From Flavobacteriaceae bacterium (lineage in GTDB: Bacteria > Bacteroidota > Bacteroidia > Flavobacteriales > Flavobacteriaceae), in contig JAQWSN010000034.1 in the NCBI GenBank assembly GCA_029243165.1, forward strand, positions 1-64,000: a stretch of DNA of 64,000 nucleotides, given 5' to 3'. The notes under the pieces are model-generated. The model searched no databases. It worked only from the letters and a program-made list of their open reading frames with translations, and was not told the DNA's origin. How positions within the stretch are numbered: position 1 is the first letter of the stretch; each line of letters begins with the position of its first letter. Shown here piece after piece: positions 1 to 8,716 of this stretch. A program made the position numbers and the translations under genes.

Positions 1-1
1 A

Positions 2-688
2 TTTACTTTTGAAGTGGCTCAAAAAAACGGTTTGCCCTTCAATCTAATAAATCGTGCAAAAAAGAAAATTGAACGTGGAAAAGTTCGCTTTGACGCAACC
101 ATTGCAAAGCTTCAGAAAGAACGCTCTGCAATGATGAAAACAGGAAAATCTTTAAAAGAAAAAGAAAGTAAGGTCAAGTCAGAATCGGATCGAATGGAGC
201 TGATGAACGCAAAGCTTAAATCTAAATTGACCAGTTATCAAGAACTTTTCGATTACAACCAACGTATGATTGTTTTAGGAAATAAGGTCAATGAACTGGC
301 TGAACGCTATTTTTCAAATAATAAAAAACGTCCATTGATTGCGGAATTACTCCGCTTGGTAGAAACTGAAAATGCTAAACGAAAACGCAAGACAGCAGCG
401 ATTGCCAAAAAAGAACGAGAACAGAAAAAAAAGTTAAATAAGGAAGTTAAAAAGGATTTAGTTAAGGTCCGTAAAGAAAAGAAAAAGGAAAAAATACAGC
501 CAAAACTTATTGAAAAACCCAAACCAAAACTAGCCGTTGGTGATCAGGTCAGACTTTTCGATGGTCGTTCTGTGGGCAGTATCGATTCGATTGAAAAACA
601 AAAAGCTATTGTGAATTATGGAGCTTTTACTACCCAGGTCAGTTTAGATCTTCTTGAATTGGTTCAATCAAAGAAAAAGAGCAAATGA
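2..688 (+). CDS. MutS2-like protein, C-terminal part (5' end outside window)
   Basis: The frame is open from base 2 with no stop, so the gene begins upstream; about 228 residues are visible. The opening residues FTFEVAQKNGLP resemble the end of the MutS-type ATPase domain of the MutS2 family. A long, highly charged Lys/Glu-rich helix (probable coiled coil) follows, then a small KOW-like beta domain starting near VGDQVRLFDGRSVG. MutS2 proteins act on branched DNA or stalled ribosomes. The stop follows directly after the KOW-like segment, so there is no C-terminal Smr nuclease domain. The stop overlaps the next gene by 4 nt (ATGA). The ATPase part is not visible, so the family call rests on the C-terminal layout. 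Confidence 0.72.
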   Translation, partial: FTFEVAQKNGLPFNLINRAKKKIERGKVRFDATIAKLQKERSAMMKTGKSLKEKESKVKSESDRMELMNAKLKSKLTSYQELFDYNQRMIVLGNKVNELAERYFSNNKKRPLIAELLRLVETENAKRKRKTAAIAKKEREQKKKLNKEVKKDLVKVRKEKKKEKIQPKLIEKPKPKLAVGDQVRLFDGRSVGSIDSIEKQKAIVNYGAFTTQVSLDLLELVQSKKKSK

Positions 689-1095
689 AACCCTTAATCA
701 TATTTTATGATGGTTACTGTGTGTTGTGTAATTTTTGGGTACGCAAATTATGTCGTTGGGATCGAAAAGATCGCCTCCGTTTTGCTGCTCTTGAAAGTTC
801 TGTCGCAGATAAAATGGCAGTCGAAACAGGCTATGACTTGACTCAAACAGATTCCGTTTTGATTTGGGATCAGCAAAACATTCCTTTAGCAGAATCGGCC
901 GCTGTTTTTAAGGTTTTGGAAACCTTAGGGGGATTCTGGAACGTCTTTTTTATTTTTAAAATACTTCCTACTGCATTATTAAATTGGACTTACAAAAGTA
1001 TTGCAAAGAATCGATATCAATGGTTTGGAAAAAAGGACCACTGTCCACTCCCACAACGCTCGTTTCAACACAAATTTTTAACCCATAAAACGTAA
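685..1095 (+). CDS. DCC family (DUF393) thiol-disulfide oxidoreductase-like protein
   Basis: A 136-residue protein beginning MKPLIIFYDGYCVLCNFWV. The D-G-x-C-x-x-C signature near residues 9-15 defines the DCC/DUF393 (YuxK-like) family, which is presumed to have a thioredoxin-like redox role but has no firmly assigned substrate. A hydrophobic stretch near residues 87-103 (FWNVFFIFKILPTALLNW) matches the family. The start overlaps the stop of the MutS2-like gene by 4 nt, and mscL starts 3 nt downstream, which suggests one transcript. Redox function is inferred from the family only. Confidence 0.8.
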   Translation: MKPLIIFYDGYCVLCNFWVRKLCRWDRKDRLRFAALESSVADKMAVETGYDLTQTDSVLIWDQQNIPLAESAAVFKVLETLGGFWNVFFIFKILPTALLNWTYKSIAKNRYQWFGKKDHCPLPQRSFQHKFLTHKT

Positions 1096-1098
1096 ATC

Positions 1099-1521
1099 AT
1101 GCGCAGTCTAATCAAAACTCCATTAAAAGAATTTAAAAAGTTTATCAGTCGAGGGAATGTCATTGACATGGCAGTCGGTCTTATTTTAGCAACGTATTTC
1201 GGAGCGATCGTCAAATCTTTGGTTAATGATGTAATCATGCCTCCCGTTGGTGTTCTTATCGGAGGTGTAGATTTTTCTTCTTTCAAAATTGTAATTCAGC
1301 AAGCACAGGGTGATGTTAAAGAAGTAGCCATAAATTATGGAACATTCATCAACAACATGCTCACTTTTTTAATTGTTAGTGCGGCTATTTTTATTGCAGT
1401 AAAAATTTACAATAAAGTTCAGGACAGTATCATTAGTGAAGAAGCAGCACCAAAGACACCCCCAGCTCCATCAAAAGAAGAAATTTTATTAACGGAAATA
1501 CGTGATTTACTTAAGAAATAG
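1099..1521 (+). CDS. mscL: Large-conductance mechanosensitive channel MscL
   Basis: A 140-residue inner-membrane channel that opens under membrane tension and releases solutes on osmotic downshock; the family forms homopentamers. The N-terminal motif FKKFISRGNVIDMAVGLILA, containing the pore-lining first helix, is diagnostic. A periplasmic loop follows, then a second helix near residues 92-108 (LTFLIVSAAIFIAVKIY) and a charged cytoplasmic C-terminal helix. Length is normal for the family. It follows the DCC gene by 3 nt and converges with the symporter gene, leaving only 2 nt between the stops. Confidence 0.95.
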   Translation: MRSLIKTPLKEFKKFISRGNVIDMAVGLILATYFGAIVKSLVNDVIMPPVGVLIGGVDFSSFKIVIQQAQGDVKEVAINYGTFINNMLTFLIVSAAIFIAVKIYNKVQDSIISEEAAPKTPPAPSKEEILLTEIRDLLKK

Positions 1522-1523
1522 CT

Positions 1524-2786
1524 TTATTTCAGTTTACCAATGGATTTTCCTACAATCATTGAAACTGCAGCATCTCCAGTAACATTAACGATGGTACGGC
1601 ACATATCGAGTGGCCTATCGATAGCAAATATCAAAGCCAATCCTGCTTCAGGAATTCCTGCCTGAGCGAGAACAATGACCAGCATTACAATTCCAGCACT
1701 TGGAACCGCCGCAGTTCCAATGGAGGCCAGCGTTGCCGTAAATACGATGCCAAGTTGGGCACTCAAACTCAGATCTAAACCAAAAGCTTGGGCGATAAAA
1801 ACAGCAGCAACCCCTTGATAAACGGAGGTGCCGTCCATATTTATGGTAGCACCAATGGGAAGAACAAAACTTGCTACTTCTTCATCAACACCTAAATTTT
1901 CCTCAACACATTCCATGGTAACGGGTAAAGTGGCTGCACTCGAACTGGTTGAAAAGGCAAGAAGCTGAGCTGGAGCAATTCCTTTCATAAAAAAATCTAC
2001 CTTTTTATTGGTAAATACTCGAACAACAATAATGTAAACTACGATCATGGCAGCCAAACCTAATAGTAAGGTAATGGCATAAAGCGCCAAGGCTTGAAAC
2101 AATTCTAAACTTGGGGCTTCCACTACCAAAGCTGCAAGAAGAGCAAACACGCCATAGGGAGCAGCGAGCATAATCAGATCAATTAATTTAAGAATGATTG
2201 CATTGAATGAATCAAAAAACTTTTTTACCGGTTTGATTTTTTTTCTGGGCAACAATATCATTCCAATGCCAAAAAAGAGAGCAAAGAAAATTACTTGAAG
2301 CATGTTTCGGTTGTTTGATGCTGCCAAAAAGATATTGGATGGAACCATTTCAACTAATGCATTTAATGGCCCTGCCTCTTTTTGTTTTGCGGCTGCTGCT
2401 TGCTTTTCCTGTGTATTAGTGGAATACGCTTCTACCAGTTCGTTTCGGGTTTCGACACTGATGGATTTCCCGGGTTGAATCACATTGACTAAAACCAGAC
2501 CAATGCTTACCGCTGTTAGCGTAGTGATCAAGTAGGTCAAGATAGTTCGTCCTCCCATTTGAGACAATTTTGAGATGTCTTTTAAATCAGAAACTCCTTT
2601 AATAAGCGATGCTAATATTAGCGGAACAGCAATAAGCTTAAGCAAATTGATAAAAATGGTTCCAAAGGGTTTGATGTAATCTTTAATAAAATCAGAGCCG
2701 CTAGGGACAAACGATAAGAAAACTCCAAAAAGGACTCCAAGTACCATTCCTATTAATATTTTCCAGTGTAAGGCTAGTTTTTTCAT
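1524..2786 (-). CDS. Dicarboxylate/amino acid:cation symporter (DAACS family)
   Basis: A 420-residue secondary transporter of the GltP/DctA/GltPh type that imports dicarboxylates or acidic amino acids with H+ or Na+. Re-entrant hairpin 1 carries the serine-rich motif STSSSAATLP, and the NMDGTSVY motif of transmembrane helix 7 (cation site) is intact. Residues near 370-415 (PLDMCRTIVNVTGDA) contain the substrate-binding D and R/N of helix 8. The soluble loop near residues 120-140 is rich in Ala, Gln and Glu. It lies 15 nt downstream of aroC on the same strand and may share its transcript. Substrate cannot be fixed from sequence. Confidence 0.9.
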   Translation of the reverse strand: MKKLALHWKILIGMVLGVLFGVFLSFVPSGSDFIKDYIKPFGTIFINLLKLIAVPLILASLIKGVSDLKDISKLSQMGGRTILTYLITTLTAVSIGLVLVNVIQPGKSISVETRNELVEAYSTNTQEKQAAAAKQKEAGPLNALVEMVPSNIFLAASNNRNMLQVIFFALFFGIGMILLPRKKIKPVKKFFDSFNAIILKLIDLIMLAAPYGVFALLAALVVEAPSLELFQALALYAITLLLGLAAMIVVYIIVVRVFTNKKVDFFMKGIAPAQLLAFSTSSSAATLPVTMECVEENLGVDEEVASFVLPIGATINMDGTSVYQGVAAVFIAQAFGLDLSLSAQLGIVFTATLASIGTAAVPSAGIVMLVIVLAQAGIPEAGLALIFAIDRPLDMCRTIVNVTGDAAVSMIVGKSIGKLK

Positions 2787-2801
2787 TTTAATGCGTGGGG
2801 T

Positions 2802-3866
2802 TTAAATTTTATTAGTTCGTTTAATTAGCATAAAATCAGCAAGCACTAATGCTGCCATAGCCTCAACAATAGGAACAGCTCTGGGGACTACACAAGGGTC
2901 GTGTCTTCCTTTTCCTTGCATAGCTACAGAATCTCCTTTGGAGTTTATGGTCTCTTGATTTTGCATGATGGTGGCCACAGGTTTAAATGCCACATTAAAA
3001 TAAATGTCCATACCATTGGAAATTCCACCTTGTATTCCTCCAGAGGCATTTGTTTTGGTAGTTCCATCTGTATTGAAAAGGTCATTATGTGCACTACCCT
3101 TCATTTCAGTGCCTGCGAAACCACTACCGTATTCAAAACCTTTTACAGCATTAATAGACAACATAGCTTTTCCTAGTTCAGCATGAAGTTTATCAAAAAC
3201 AGGTTCCCCTAGACCTACAGCTACATTTTTAATTACACAACTTACAATCCCTCCAATGGTATCCCCCTCTTTGCGAATTTCTTTAATATGGTCCTCCATT
3301 GCTTTTGCTTTTACAGGATCAGGACAACGTACAGGATTGTTTTCTAGTGTTGAAAAGTCAAGGGATGAAGGATCACCTTCTAGACGTATCGACCCAACAG
3401 CAGAAACATAGGCATTGATTTGAACGGGAGCCAAAAGCTGTTTTGCAATGGCTCCTGCTACTACCCTACTGGCCGTTTCACGAGCGGAACTTCGTCCACC
3501 GCCTCGATAGTCACGAAATCCATATTTTTCATCGTAAACATAATCTGCATGAGAAGGACGATAACTGTCTTTGATATGCGAATAATCTTTTGACTTTTGA
3601 TTGGTATTGTGAATAGCAAATCCAATAGGTGTTCCTGTAGTTTTTCCTTCAAAAATTCCAGAAAAAAAGACAACTTCATCGGGCTCTTTACGCTGAGTCA
3701 CAATTGCGGATTGACCGGGTTTACGGCGGTCTAAATCGCGCTGTATGGCATGAAGATCAAGCTCAATACCCGCGGGACAACCATCAATAACTCCTCCGAT
3801 TGCTTCTCCATGGGATTCTCCAAAAGTGCTAAGCTTAAAAATAGTGCCGTAAGTGTTGCCTGCCAT
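2802..3866 (-). CDS. aroC: Chorismate synthase
   Basis: A 354-residue enzyme catalysing the last shikimate-pathway step, 5-enolpyruvylshikimate-3-phosphate to chorismate, with reduced FMN as cofactor. The start [20 protein letters not shown], the central [19 protein letters not shown] and the C-terminal [20 protein letters not shown] are family signatures. Full length. A TATCTTTG box (minus strand, 3884-3891) lies 17 nt upstream of the ATG. Another shikimate gene, aroK, lies about 57 kb away and is not linked. Confidence 0.97.
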   Translation of the reverse strand: MAGNTYGTIFKLSTFGESHGEAIGGVIDGCPAGIELDLHAIQRDLDRRKPGQSAIVTQRKEPDEVVFFSGIFEGKTTGTPIGFAIHNTNQKSKDYSHIKDSYRPSHADYVYDEKYGFRDYRGGGRSSARETASRVVAGAIAKQLLAPVQINAYVSAVGSIRLEGDPSSLDFSTLENNPVRCPDPVKAKAMEDHIKEIRKEGDTIGGIVSCVIKNVAVGLGEPVFDKLHAELGKAMLSINAVKGFEYGSGFAGTEMKGSAHNDLFNTDGTTKTNASGGIQGGISNGMDIYFNVAFKPVATIMQNQETINSKGDSVAMQGKGRHDPCVVPRAVPIVEAMAALVLADFMLIKRTNKI

Positions 3867-3883
3867 AGTTGTGTTTTAAAAAT

Positions 3884-3891
3884 CAAAGATA
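3884..3891 (-). promoter_or_regulatory. Candidate -7 promoter box for aroC
   Basis: TATCTTTG on the minus strand matches the Bacteroidota housekeeping -7 consensus TAnnTTTG and sits 17 nt before the aroC start. I see no clear TTG -33 element at the usual distance. Confidence 0.5.
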
Positions 3892-3914
3892 AAATTAAAG
3901 TTTTGTATTGACTT

Positions 3915-6836
3915 TTATGAGTAGACTTTTTTAACCAGTGCTTCATTTAAAATACTGATTGGGTGCAAACTTTCTCTTCCAGTACCGTCTAATATTTGAT
4001 GACGACAACTGGTTCCATTTGCAGCAACGAGGGTTTCAGAATCCATTTTACGAACTGCGGGAAATAAGCGTTCTTCACCTACTTTCATGCTTACATCATA
4101 ATGCTCTTTTTCATAACCAAAAGAACCAGCCATACCACAACAACCCGTATTGAGAAGGCTAACCGAATAATTTTTGGGAAGATTCAATATTTGAAAGGTT
4201 TCATAAGGCTTTCCCAAAGCTTTTTGATAGCAGTGTGCATGAATTTTTATGTCTTTTTTTACTGTGTGAAATTGCTCAGAACGGATTGCACCAGCTTCAA
4301 TTTCTCGGGCTATGAAAGTCTCGATCAGCATGCAATGGGCAGCTAATTTTTTTGCATCGGTTGAAAAAGAACTCAGTTTGGGGTATTCATCCTGAAAGGA
4401 ATAGATAGCAGAGGGTTCAATGCCGAGCAATGGAGTTTCTTTGCTGATCAAATCTCGGTAAATTGAAACATTGTGATCCACACATTTTTTTGCTTGGTCT
4501 AAAAAACCTTTTGAAATGTATGTTCGCCCACTTTCTGTTGAAGGTAAGACATCAACTTGATACCCCAAACCTTCTAAAAGATCTAATGCAGCCTTACCGA
4601 TATGAGTTTCGTTGTAATTTGAAAACTCGTCCAGATACAAATAGACACGCTTACTGGATTTTTTAAAAACACGGTTTTGTAGTGTATCAAATAGACTCTT
4701 TTCGAGTTTGGGAAGACTTCTTTTAAAACTGATACCTAAAACAGATGCAGTAATTTTTCGAGTCATGGACAGTTTAAAAATTACATTTTGAATCCCTCGA
4801 AAAGGTTGCGCTATTTTATTTATTTTTCCAAAATTCGCAAAGATTTTATCACGTAGCGAACTACCATTTGCTTTTTGATATTGATGTAAAAATTCTGCCT
4901 TGTAGGTTGAAATGTCTACACTACTTGGACATTCAGTAGCACAGGCCTTACAACTCAGACATAAATCGAAAACCTCTTTGAGTTCTTTGCTGTCAAAAGC
5001 ATTGGGCTTTTTGTCTTGACTCAATACTTCTCTAAGTACATTTGCCCTACCCCGTGTATTGTGTTTTTCATCAAGAGTAGCTCGGTAACTTGGACACATT
5101 GCTCCAGTAGGTAATGTAGATCTGCATTGTCCAGCTCCATTACATTTTTCAGCTGCCCTTAACAAACCTTGATCTGCAGAAAAATCAAAAGTGGTTTTGT
5201 GGATTGGAGTATCTTTATTTTCAGTTCTTAAATTTTGATCCATGGGCAAAGGATCCACAATTTTACCTGGGTTGAATATTTTGTTAGGATCAAAAAGTGT
5301 TTTGATGTCCTGAAATAATTTGTAATTATTTTCGCCTACTACAATAGGAATGAATTCAGAACGAACAATTCCATCGCCGTGTTCTCCGCTAAGTGCGCCT
5401 TTGTATTTTTTTACAAGTCGAGCTACTGCAAGGGTTATGGCTCTGAAATCCTGAACCCCTTTTTTTGTTTTTAAGTTCAAGATCGGACGAAGATGCAATT
5501 CCCCTGCCCCTGCATGCGCATAATAAACGACCTTTTGATTAAAGTTTAACATCAGTTTCTGAAATTCATCTATGTAATCTGCAAGACGATTTAAAGGAAC
5601 AGCCGTGTCTTCTATGCATGCTACCGCTTTGTCATCACCAACTAAATTGCCTAATAAGCCCAAGCCAGCATGGCGCAACTCATTGGCTTTCTCGATCGAT
5701 TTATCCCATAAAGGAATAGCGGCATAACTCAATTCACTTTCTTGAACGGTCTTAATCAAAGAGGAAAGTTGTTCTTTAAGAACATCAGAATCATCCTCTC
5801 TGAGTTCTAATAACAAAATGGCTTTAGGATCTCCTTTTATGAAAAGGCGATGTTCCTGATATCCTGGATGATCTTTAGTACAGTCTAAAATGGTTTTATC
5901 CATCAATTCACAGGTGTACAATTTGTGTTTCATTACAGGCATAACTGTTCGCATGGCCTCCCCTATGCTCTTAAAATGAACTGCCAAAATTACAGCCTGC
6001 TTTGGGGGTATTGGAGTCAATTGGAGTGTAATCGCTGTAGTTAAGGCTAAAGTACCCTCACTTCCCGTAAGTAATTTAGAGAGATTGAAAGGTGCTCCTT
6101 TGGGGTCAAATGGTTTTTGCTTAATTAAACGATCTACTGCATAGCCCGTATTTCTTCTGTGGACACTTGCTTCAGGAAATTCTTCAGTAATTTCACGCTG
6201 TACGGATTCTTGGGATAATGTTTTCTTAAAAAAGGAATAGATAGATCCTTCTAAAGAAGACTGTTTTGCCTTTTCATTGAATTCTTCTTCATTTGTATTT
6301 TTAAAATGGGCATAAGAACCGTCAGAGAGCAGAACTTCCAGCGCTATGACTTGATCTCGGGTAACGCCGTATCGGATGGAAGTTGTTCCAGATGAGTTGT
6401 TACCTACCATACCCCCTATCATGCAATAAGCAGAAGTTGAGGTGTTGGGACCAAAAAAAAGTCCGTAAGGTTTTAAATAGGTGTTTAGAGTGTCTCGGTT
6501 TACCCCGGGTTGCAATCGGACGGTTTGTTCCTCTAGATTCAGTTCTATTATTTTGGTAAAATGCTTGGAAACATCAACCACAATTCCATTTCCCACACAT
6601 TGACCTGCAAGAGAGGTTCCAGCAGTTCGAGGTATCAGACTGGTCTTATGTGTTCTTGCAAATTGAATGAGTAGCTTTAAATCTTCGGAGTTTTTTGGGA
6701 AAGCTACGGCAAGGGGAAGCATTTTGTAAACAGAAGCATCAGTTGCGTACAGGGTCTGGTGTAACGTATCCCACTCCAACTCGCCTTCCAGTTGTTTTTT
6801 TAAATGTAGAAGATTTTTGTGCACCCCAATTACCAT
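3915..6836 (-). CDS. YdiJ-like FAD-linked oxidase / Fe-S dehydrogenase (candidate D-2-hydroxyglutarate dehydrogenase)
   Basis: A 973-residue fusion. The N-terminal FAD-binding (PCMH) domain shows PRTAGTSLAGQ and GGMVGNNSSGTTSIRYG; a FAD-oxidase C-terminal domain ends near residue 530. A ferredoxin-like module follows with cysteine clusters near residues 564-585 and 624-634 (CLSCKACATECP). The C-terminal CCG-type domain carries NTGCCGMAGSFGYE near residue 898. This is the layout of YdiJ and related membrane-associated 2-hydroxyacid dehydrogenases, which pass electrons to the respiratory chain. D-lactate or glycolate are possible substrates. D-2-hydroxyglutarate is favoured here because a DUF1338 dioxygenase that can make it lies 4 kb upstream on the same strand. 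Confidence 0.82.
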   Translation of the reverse strand: MVIGVHKNLLHLKKQLEGELEWDTLHQTLYATDASVYKMLPLAVAFPKNSEDLKLLIQFARTHKTSLIPRTAGTSLAGQCVGNGIVVDVSKHFTKIIELNLEEQTVRLQPGVNRDTLNTYLKPYGLFFGPNTSTSAYCMIGGMVGNNSSGTTSIRYGVTRDQVIALEVLLSDGSYAHFKNTNEEEFNEKAKQSSLEGSIYSFFKKTLSQESVQREITEEFPEASVHRRNTGYAVDRLIKQKPFDPKGAPFNLSKLLTGSEGTLALTTAITLQLTPIPPKQAVILAVHFKSIGEAMRTVMPVMKHKLYTCELMDKTILDCTKDHPGYQEHRLFIKGDPKAILLLELREDDSDVLKEQLSSLIKTVQESELSYAAIPLWDKSIEKANELRHAGLGLLGNLVGDDKAVACIEDTAVPLNRLADYIDEFQKLMLNFNQKVVYYAHAGAGELHLRPILNLKTKKGVQDFRAITLAVARLVKKYKGALSGEHGDGIVRSEFIPIVVGENNYKLFQDIKTLFDPNKIFNPGKIVDPLPMDQNLRTENKDTPIHKTTFDFSADQGLLRAAEKCNGAGQCRSTLPTGAMCPSYRATLDEKHNTRGRANVLREVLSQDKKPNAFDSKELKEVFDLCLSCKACATECPSSVDISTYKAEFLHQYQKANGSSLRDKIFANFGKINKIAQPFRGIQNVIFKLSMTRKITASVLGISFKRSLPKLEKSLFDTLQNRVFKKSSKRVYLYLDEFSNYNETHIGKAALDLLEGLGYQVDVLPSTESGRTYISKGFLDQAKKCVDHNVSIYRDLISKETPLLGIEPSAIYSFQDEYPKLSSFSTDAKKLAAHCMLIETFIAREIEAGAIRSEQFHTVKKDIKIHAHCYQKALGKPYETFQILNLPKNYSVSLLNTGCCGMAGSFGYEKEHYDVSMKVGEERLFPAVRKMDSETLVAANGTSCRHQILDGTGRESLHPISILNEALVKKVYS

Positions 6837-6844
6837 TTTTATTC

Positions 6845-6852
6845 CAAAGCTA
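6845..6852 (-). promoter_or_regulatory. Candidate -7 box for the YdiJ-like gene
   Basis: TAGCTTTG on the minus strand matches TAnnTTTG and ends 8 nt before the ATG at 6836, giving a very short leader. It is divergent from the box at 6891-6898. Confidence 0.45.
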
Positions 6853-6890
6853 AAATAAGGATAAGTTTTCCATGTTCCTTTTCAATTGTG

Positions 6891-6898
6891 TAAATTTG
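6891..6898 (+). promoter_or_regulatory. Candidate -7 box for the TlpA-like gene
   Basis: TAAATTTG matches the Bacteroidota -7 consensus and lies 17 nt before the chosen ATG (6916). It also shows that the upstream in-frame TTG at 6886 would be ahead of the transcript, which supports the later start. Confidence 0.5.
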
Positions 6899-6915
6899 TG
6901 GTTTACAAAGAAATT

Positions 6916-8028
6916 ATGAAAAATACAGTTTTCGGTTTGCTTATTGCGCTCATAGTATTCAATTCTTGTCAAAATTCCTCTGGTAATCTTAGAATCAAAG
7001 GGACTACAGATTTAGAAAACGGAAGTGCCTTGTACCATATCGTTGCAGATTTAAACAATCAGCCTAAAGTTTTAGACACGCTAATAGTGAAAGCAGGAGA
7101 GTTTAATTTAATTACTGAAAATGAAGCTCCCAGTATTCACTTTCTTCAAATTGAGGGGTTACAAGGAAATTTTCCTTTTGTTGCTGAGAAAGGAACGGTT
7201 GCTATCGAATTGTACAAAGACAGTTTAGGATCTTCAAGAGCAACAGGAACCGTGTCTAATGATGATTTCATGCAATACAAATCAGATACTCAAGTTTACA
7301 TTGCCTCCTTAAATGGCATAGGAAACGACCTCCAGCAAGCCATGATTTTAAATGACACTCTTCTTGCAGAAGATTTGAAAGAACAGTATCAAGACGTTAG
7401 AGATCAAATTCAAGAATACGAATTGAATTTTATCAAATCGGCACCGAATTCCTTTATTTCGATTTTAATATTAGAGCGTTTTGTTGCTAACAACATCATT
7501 CAAATCCCTGAAGCCAAAGAATTATTCGATGGTTTTACTGAACGGATTAAAAATACTCCATCTGGAAAGGCTATTGGAGATCTTTTAAAAAAAACGCCCA
7601 AGGCTGAAGTAGGTCAATTGGCTCCTCTTTTTGAGGGACCTGATCCTGACGGTGGAACCTTCAGTTTAGAAGATCGTTTGGGTAAAATAACGATTATTGA
7701 TTTTTGGGCAAGTTGGTGTAGACCCTGTCGAGTTGAGAATCCTAATCTTGTTCGCTTATTCAACAAACATAAAGACAAAGGGCTTCAGATTGTTGGAGTA
7801 TCTCTAGATCGGACTAAACCTAAGTGGATTCAGGCCATTGCAGACGATGGACTCGTATGGGATCATGTTTCTAATCTTCAATTTTGGAACGATCCGATAG
7901 CCAAACTGTACAAGGTGTCTGCCATCCCTGCTACTTTTATTTTAGACGAAAATGGGGTTATTCTTACCCGAGATTTGAGAGGTCCAATGCTTGAAAGAAA
8001 AATTGACGAGTTACTTGGAAATATGTGA
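6916..8028 (+). CDS. TlpA-like thiol:disulfide oxidoreductase lipoprotein with N-terminal DUF4369-like domain
   Basis: A 370-residue protein from ATG 6916, chosen over the in-frame TTG at 6886 because it gives a lipoprotein signal (MKNTVFGLLI, lipobox ending at C18) and follows the promoter box. The first part resembles the DUF4369 beta domain common in Bacteroidota, followed by a helical linker. The C-terminal thioredoxin fold carries WASWCRPCRVEN with the CxxC redox pair and the cis-Pro region SAIPATF. It is probably anchored in the cell envelope and reduces or resolves periplasmic thiols, as TlpA/ResA proteins do. It converges with the rhomboid gene with 1 nt between stops. Confidence 0.87.
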   Translation: MKNTVFGLLIALIVFNSCQNSSGNLRIKGTTDLENGSALYHIVADLNNQPKVLDTLIVKAGEFNLITENEAPSIHFLQIEGLQGNFPFVAEKGTVAIELYKDSLGSSRATGTVSNDDFMQYKSDTQVYIASLNGIGNDLQQAMILNDTLLAEDLKEQYQDVRDQIQEYELNFIKSAPNSFISILILERFVANNIIQIPEAKELFDGFTERIKNTPSGKAIGDLLKKTPKAEVGQLAPLFEGPDPDGGTFSLEDRLGKITIIDFWASWCRPCRVENPNLVRLFNKHKDKGLQIVGVSLDRTKPKWIQAIADDGLVWDHVSNLQFWNDPIAKLYKVSAIPATFILDENGVILTRDLRGPMLERKIDELLGNM

Positions 8029-8029
8029 T

Positions 8030-8683
8030 TTACCGTTGCTGTCTGTAAAGTAATACTCCTGCAGTAATTACCGCAAGTGAAAGAATACTGAGCATGAGTA
8101 TTGATGAGTAAAGTACTTCGGGCTTTACCAAAAGTGTTATTAAAATCCCCCCAATTGCTCCACCAAAATGTGCTGTATGACCAATCGTATCATTTTGAGC
8201 TTTCATACCATACAAAGTGTACAAAATGTAACCAATTCCAAACAGATAACCCGGTATGGGTATCGGAATAAGAAAAAGCATGAGTTCGATGTTGGGGTAC
8301 AAAAGAAGAGCACTAAACAAGACGCCTGTTACGGCACCACTAGCTCCAACTGCGGAATAGTAGCTGTCTTTAAAATGAAAGTAATAAGCAAAAAAGTTGC
8401 CTGCTAGTAGGCTGCCAAGAAATAGTCCTAAAAATGAAACCGTCCCCAACATCCCTACAACTATGTTGACAAAAAAATAAAAGGTAAACATGTTAAATAA
8501 AAGATGGGTGGTGTTTACATGAAGAAATCCAGAAGAAAGTAACCTAAAATATTCACCTTCTCTAATTTTTCCAATTTGAAAACGGTATTGATCAAAGAAG
8601 TTATCGTTTTTAAAACCGATGAATGTAAAAAGGATATTTAACCCAATGATAAGAATTCCTACTAGAGGAAGGTTTTGTAACAT
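8030..8683 (-). CDS. Rhomboid family intramembrane serine protease
   Basis: A 217-residue membrane protein with six to seven hydrophobic segments. The catalytic serine motif GASGAVTG places Ser115, and the second catalytic residue is His172 in GHTAHFGGAIGG; HVNTTHLLFNM (residues 55-65) is the usual second-helix signature. Rhomboids cleave transmembrane substrates inside the bilayer; the substrate here is unknown. It sits between the ALDH and YdiJ-like genes on the same strand, 33 nt after the ALDH gene, but shows no evident link to lysine metabolism. Confidence 0.92.
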   Translation of the reverse strand: MLQNLPLVGILIIGLNILFTFIGFKNDNFFDQYRFQIGKIREGEYFRLLSSGFLHVNTTHLLFNMFTFYFFVNIVVGMLGTVSFLGLFLGSLLAGNFFAYYFHFKDSYYSAVGASGAVTGVLFSALLLYPNIELMLFLIPIPIPGYLFGIGYILYTLYGMKAQNDTIGHTAHFGGAIGGILITLLVKPEVLYSSILMLSILSLAVITAGVLLYRQQR

Positions 8684-8716
8684 GGCTCTAATCTAAGTTA
8701 AATTCCAAATAAAACC

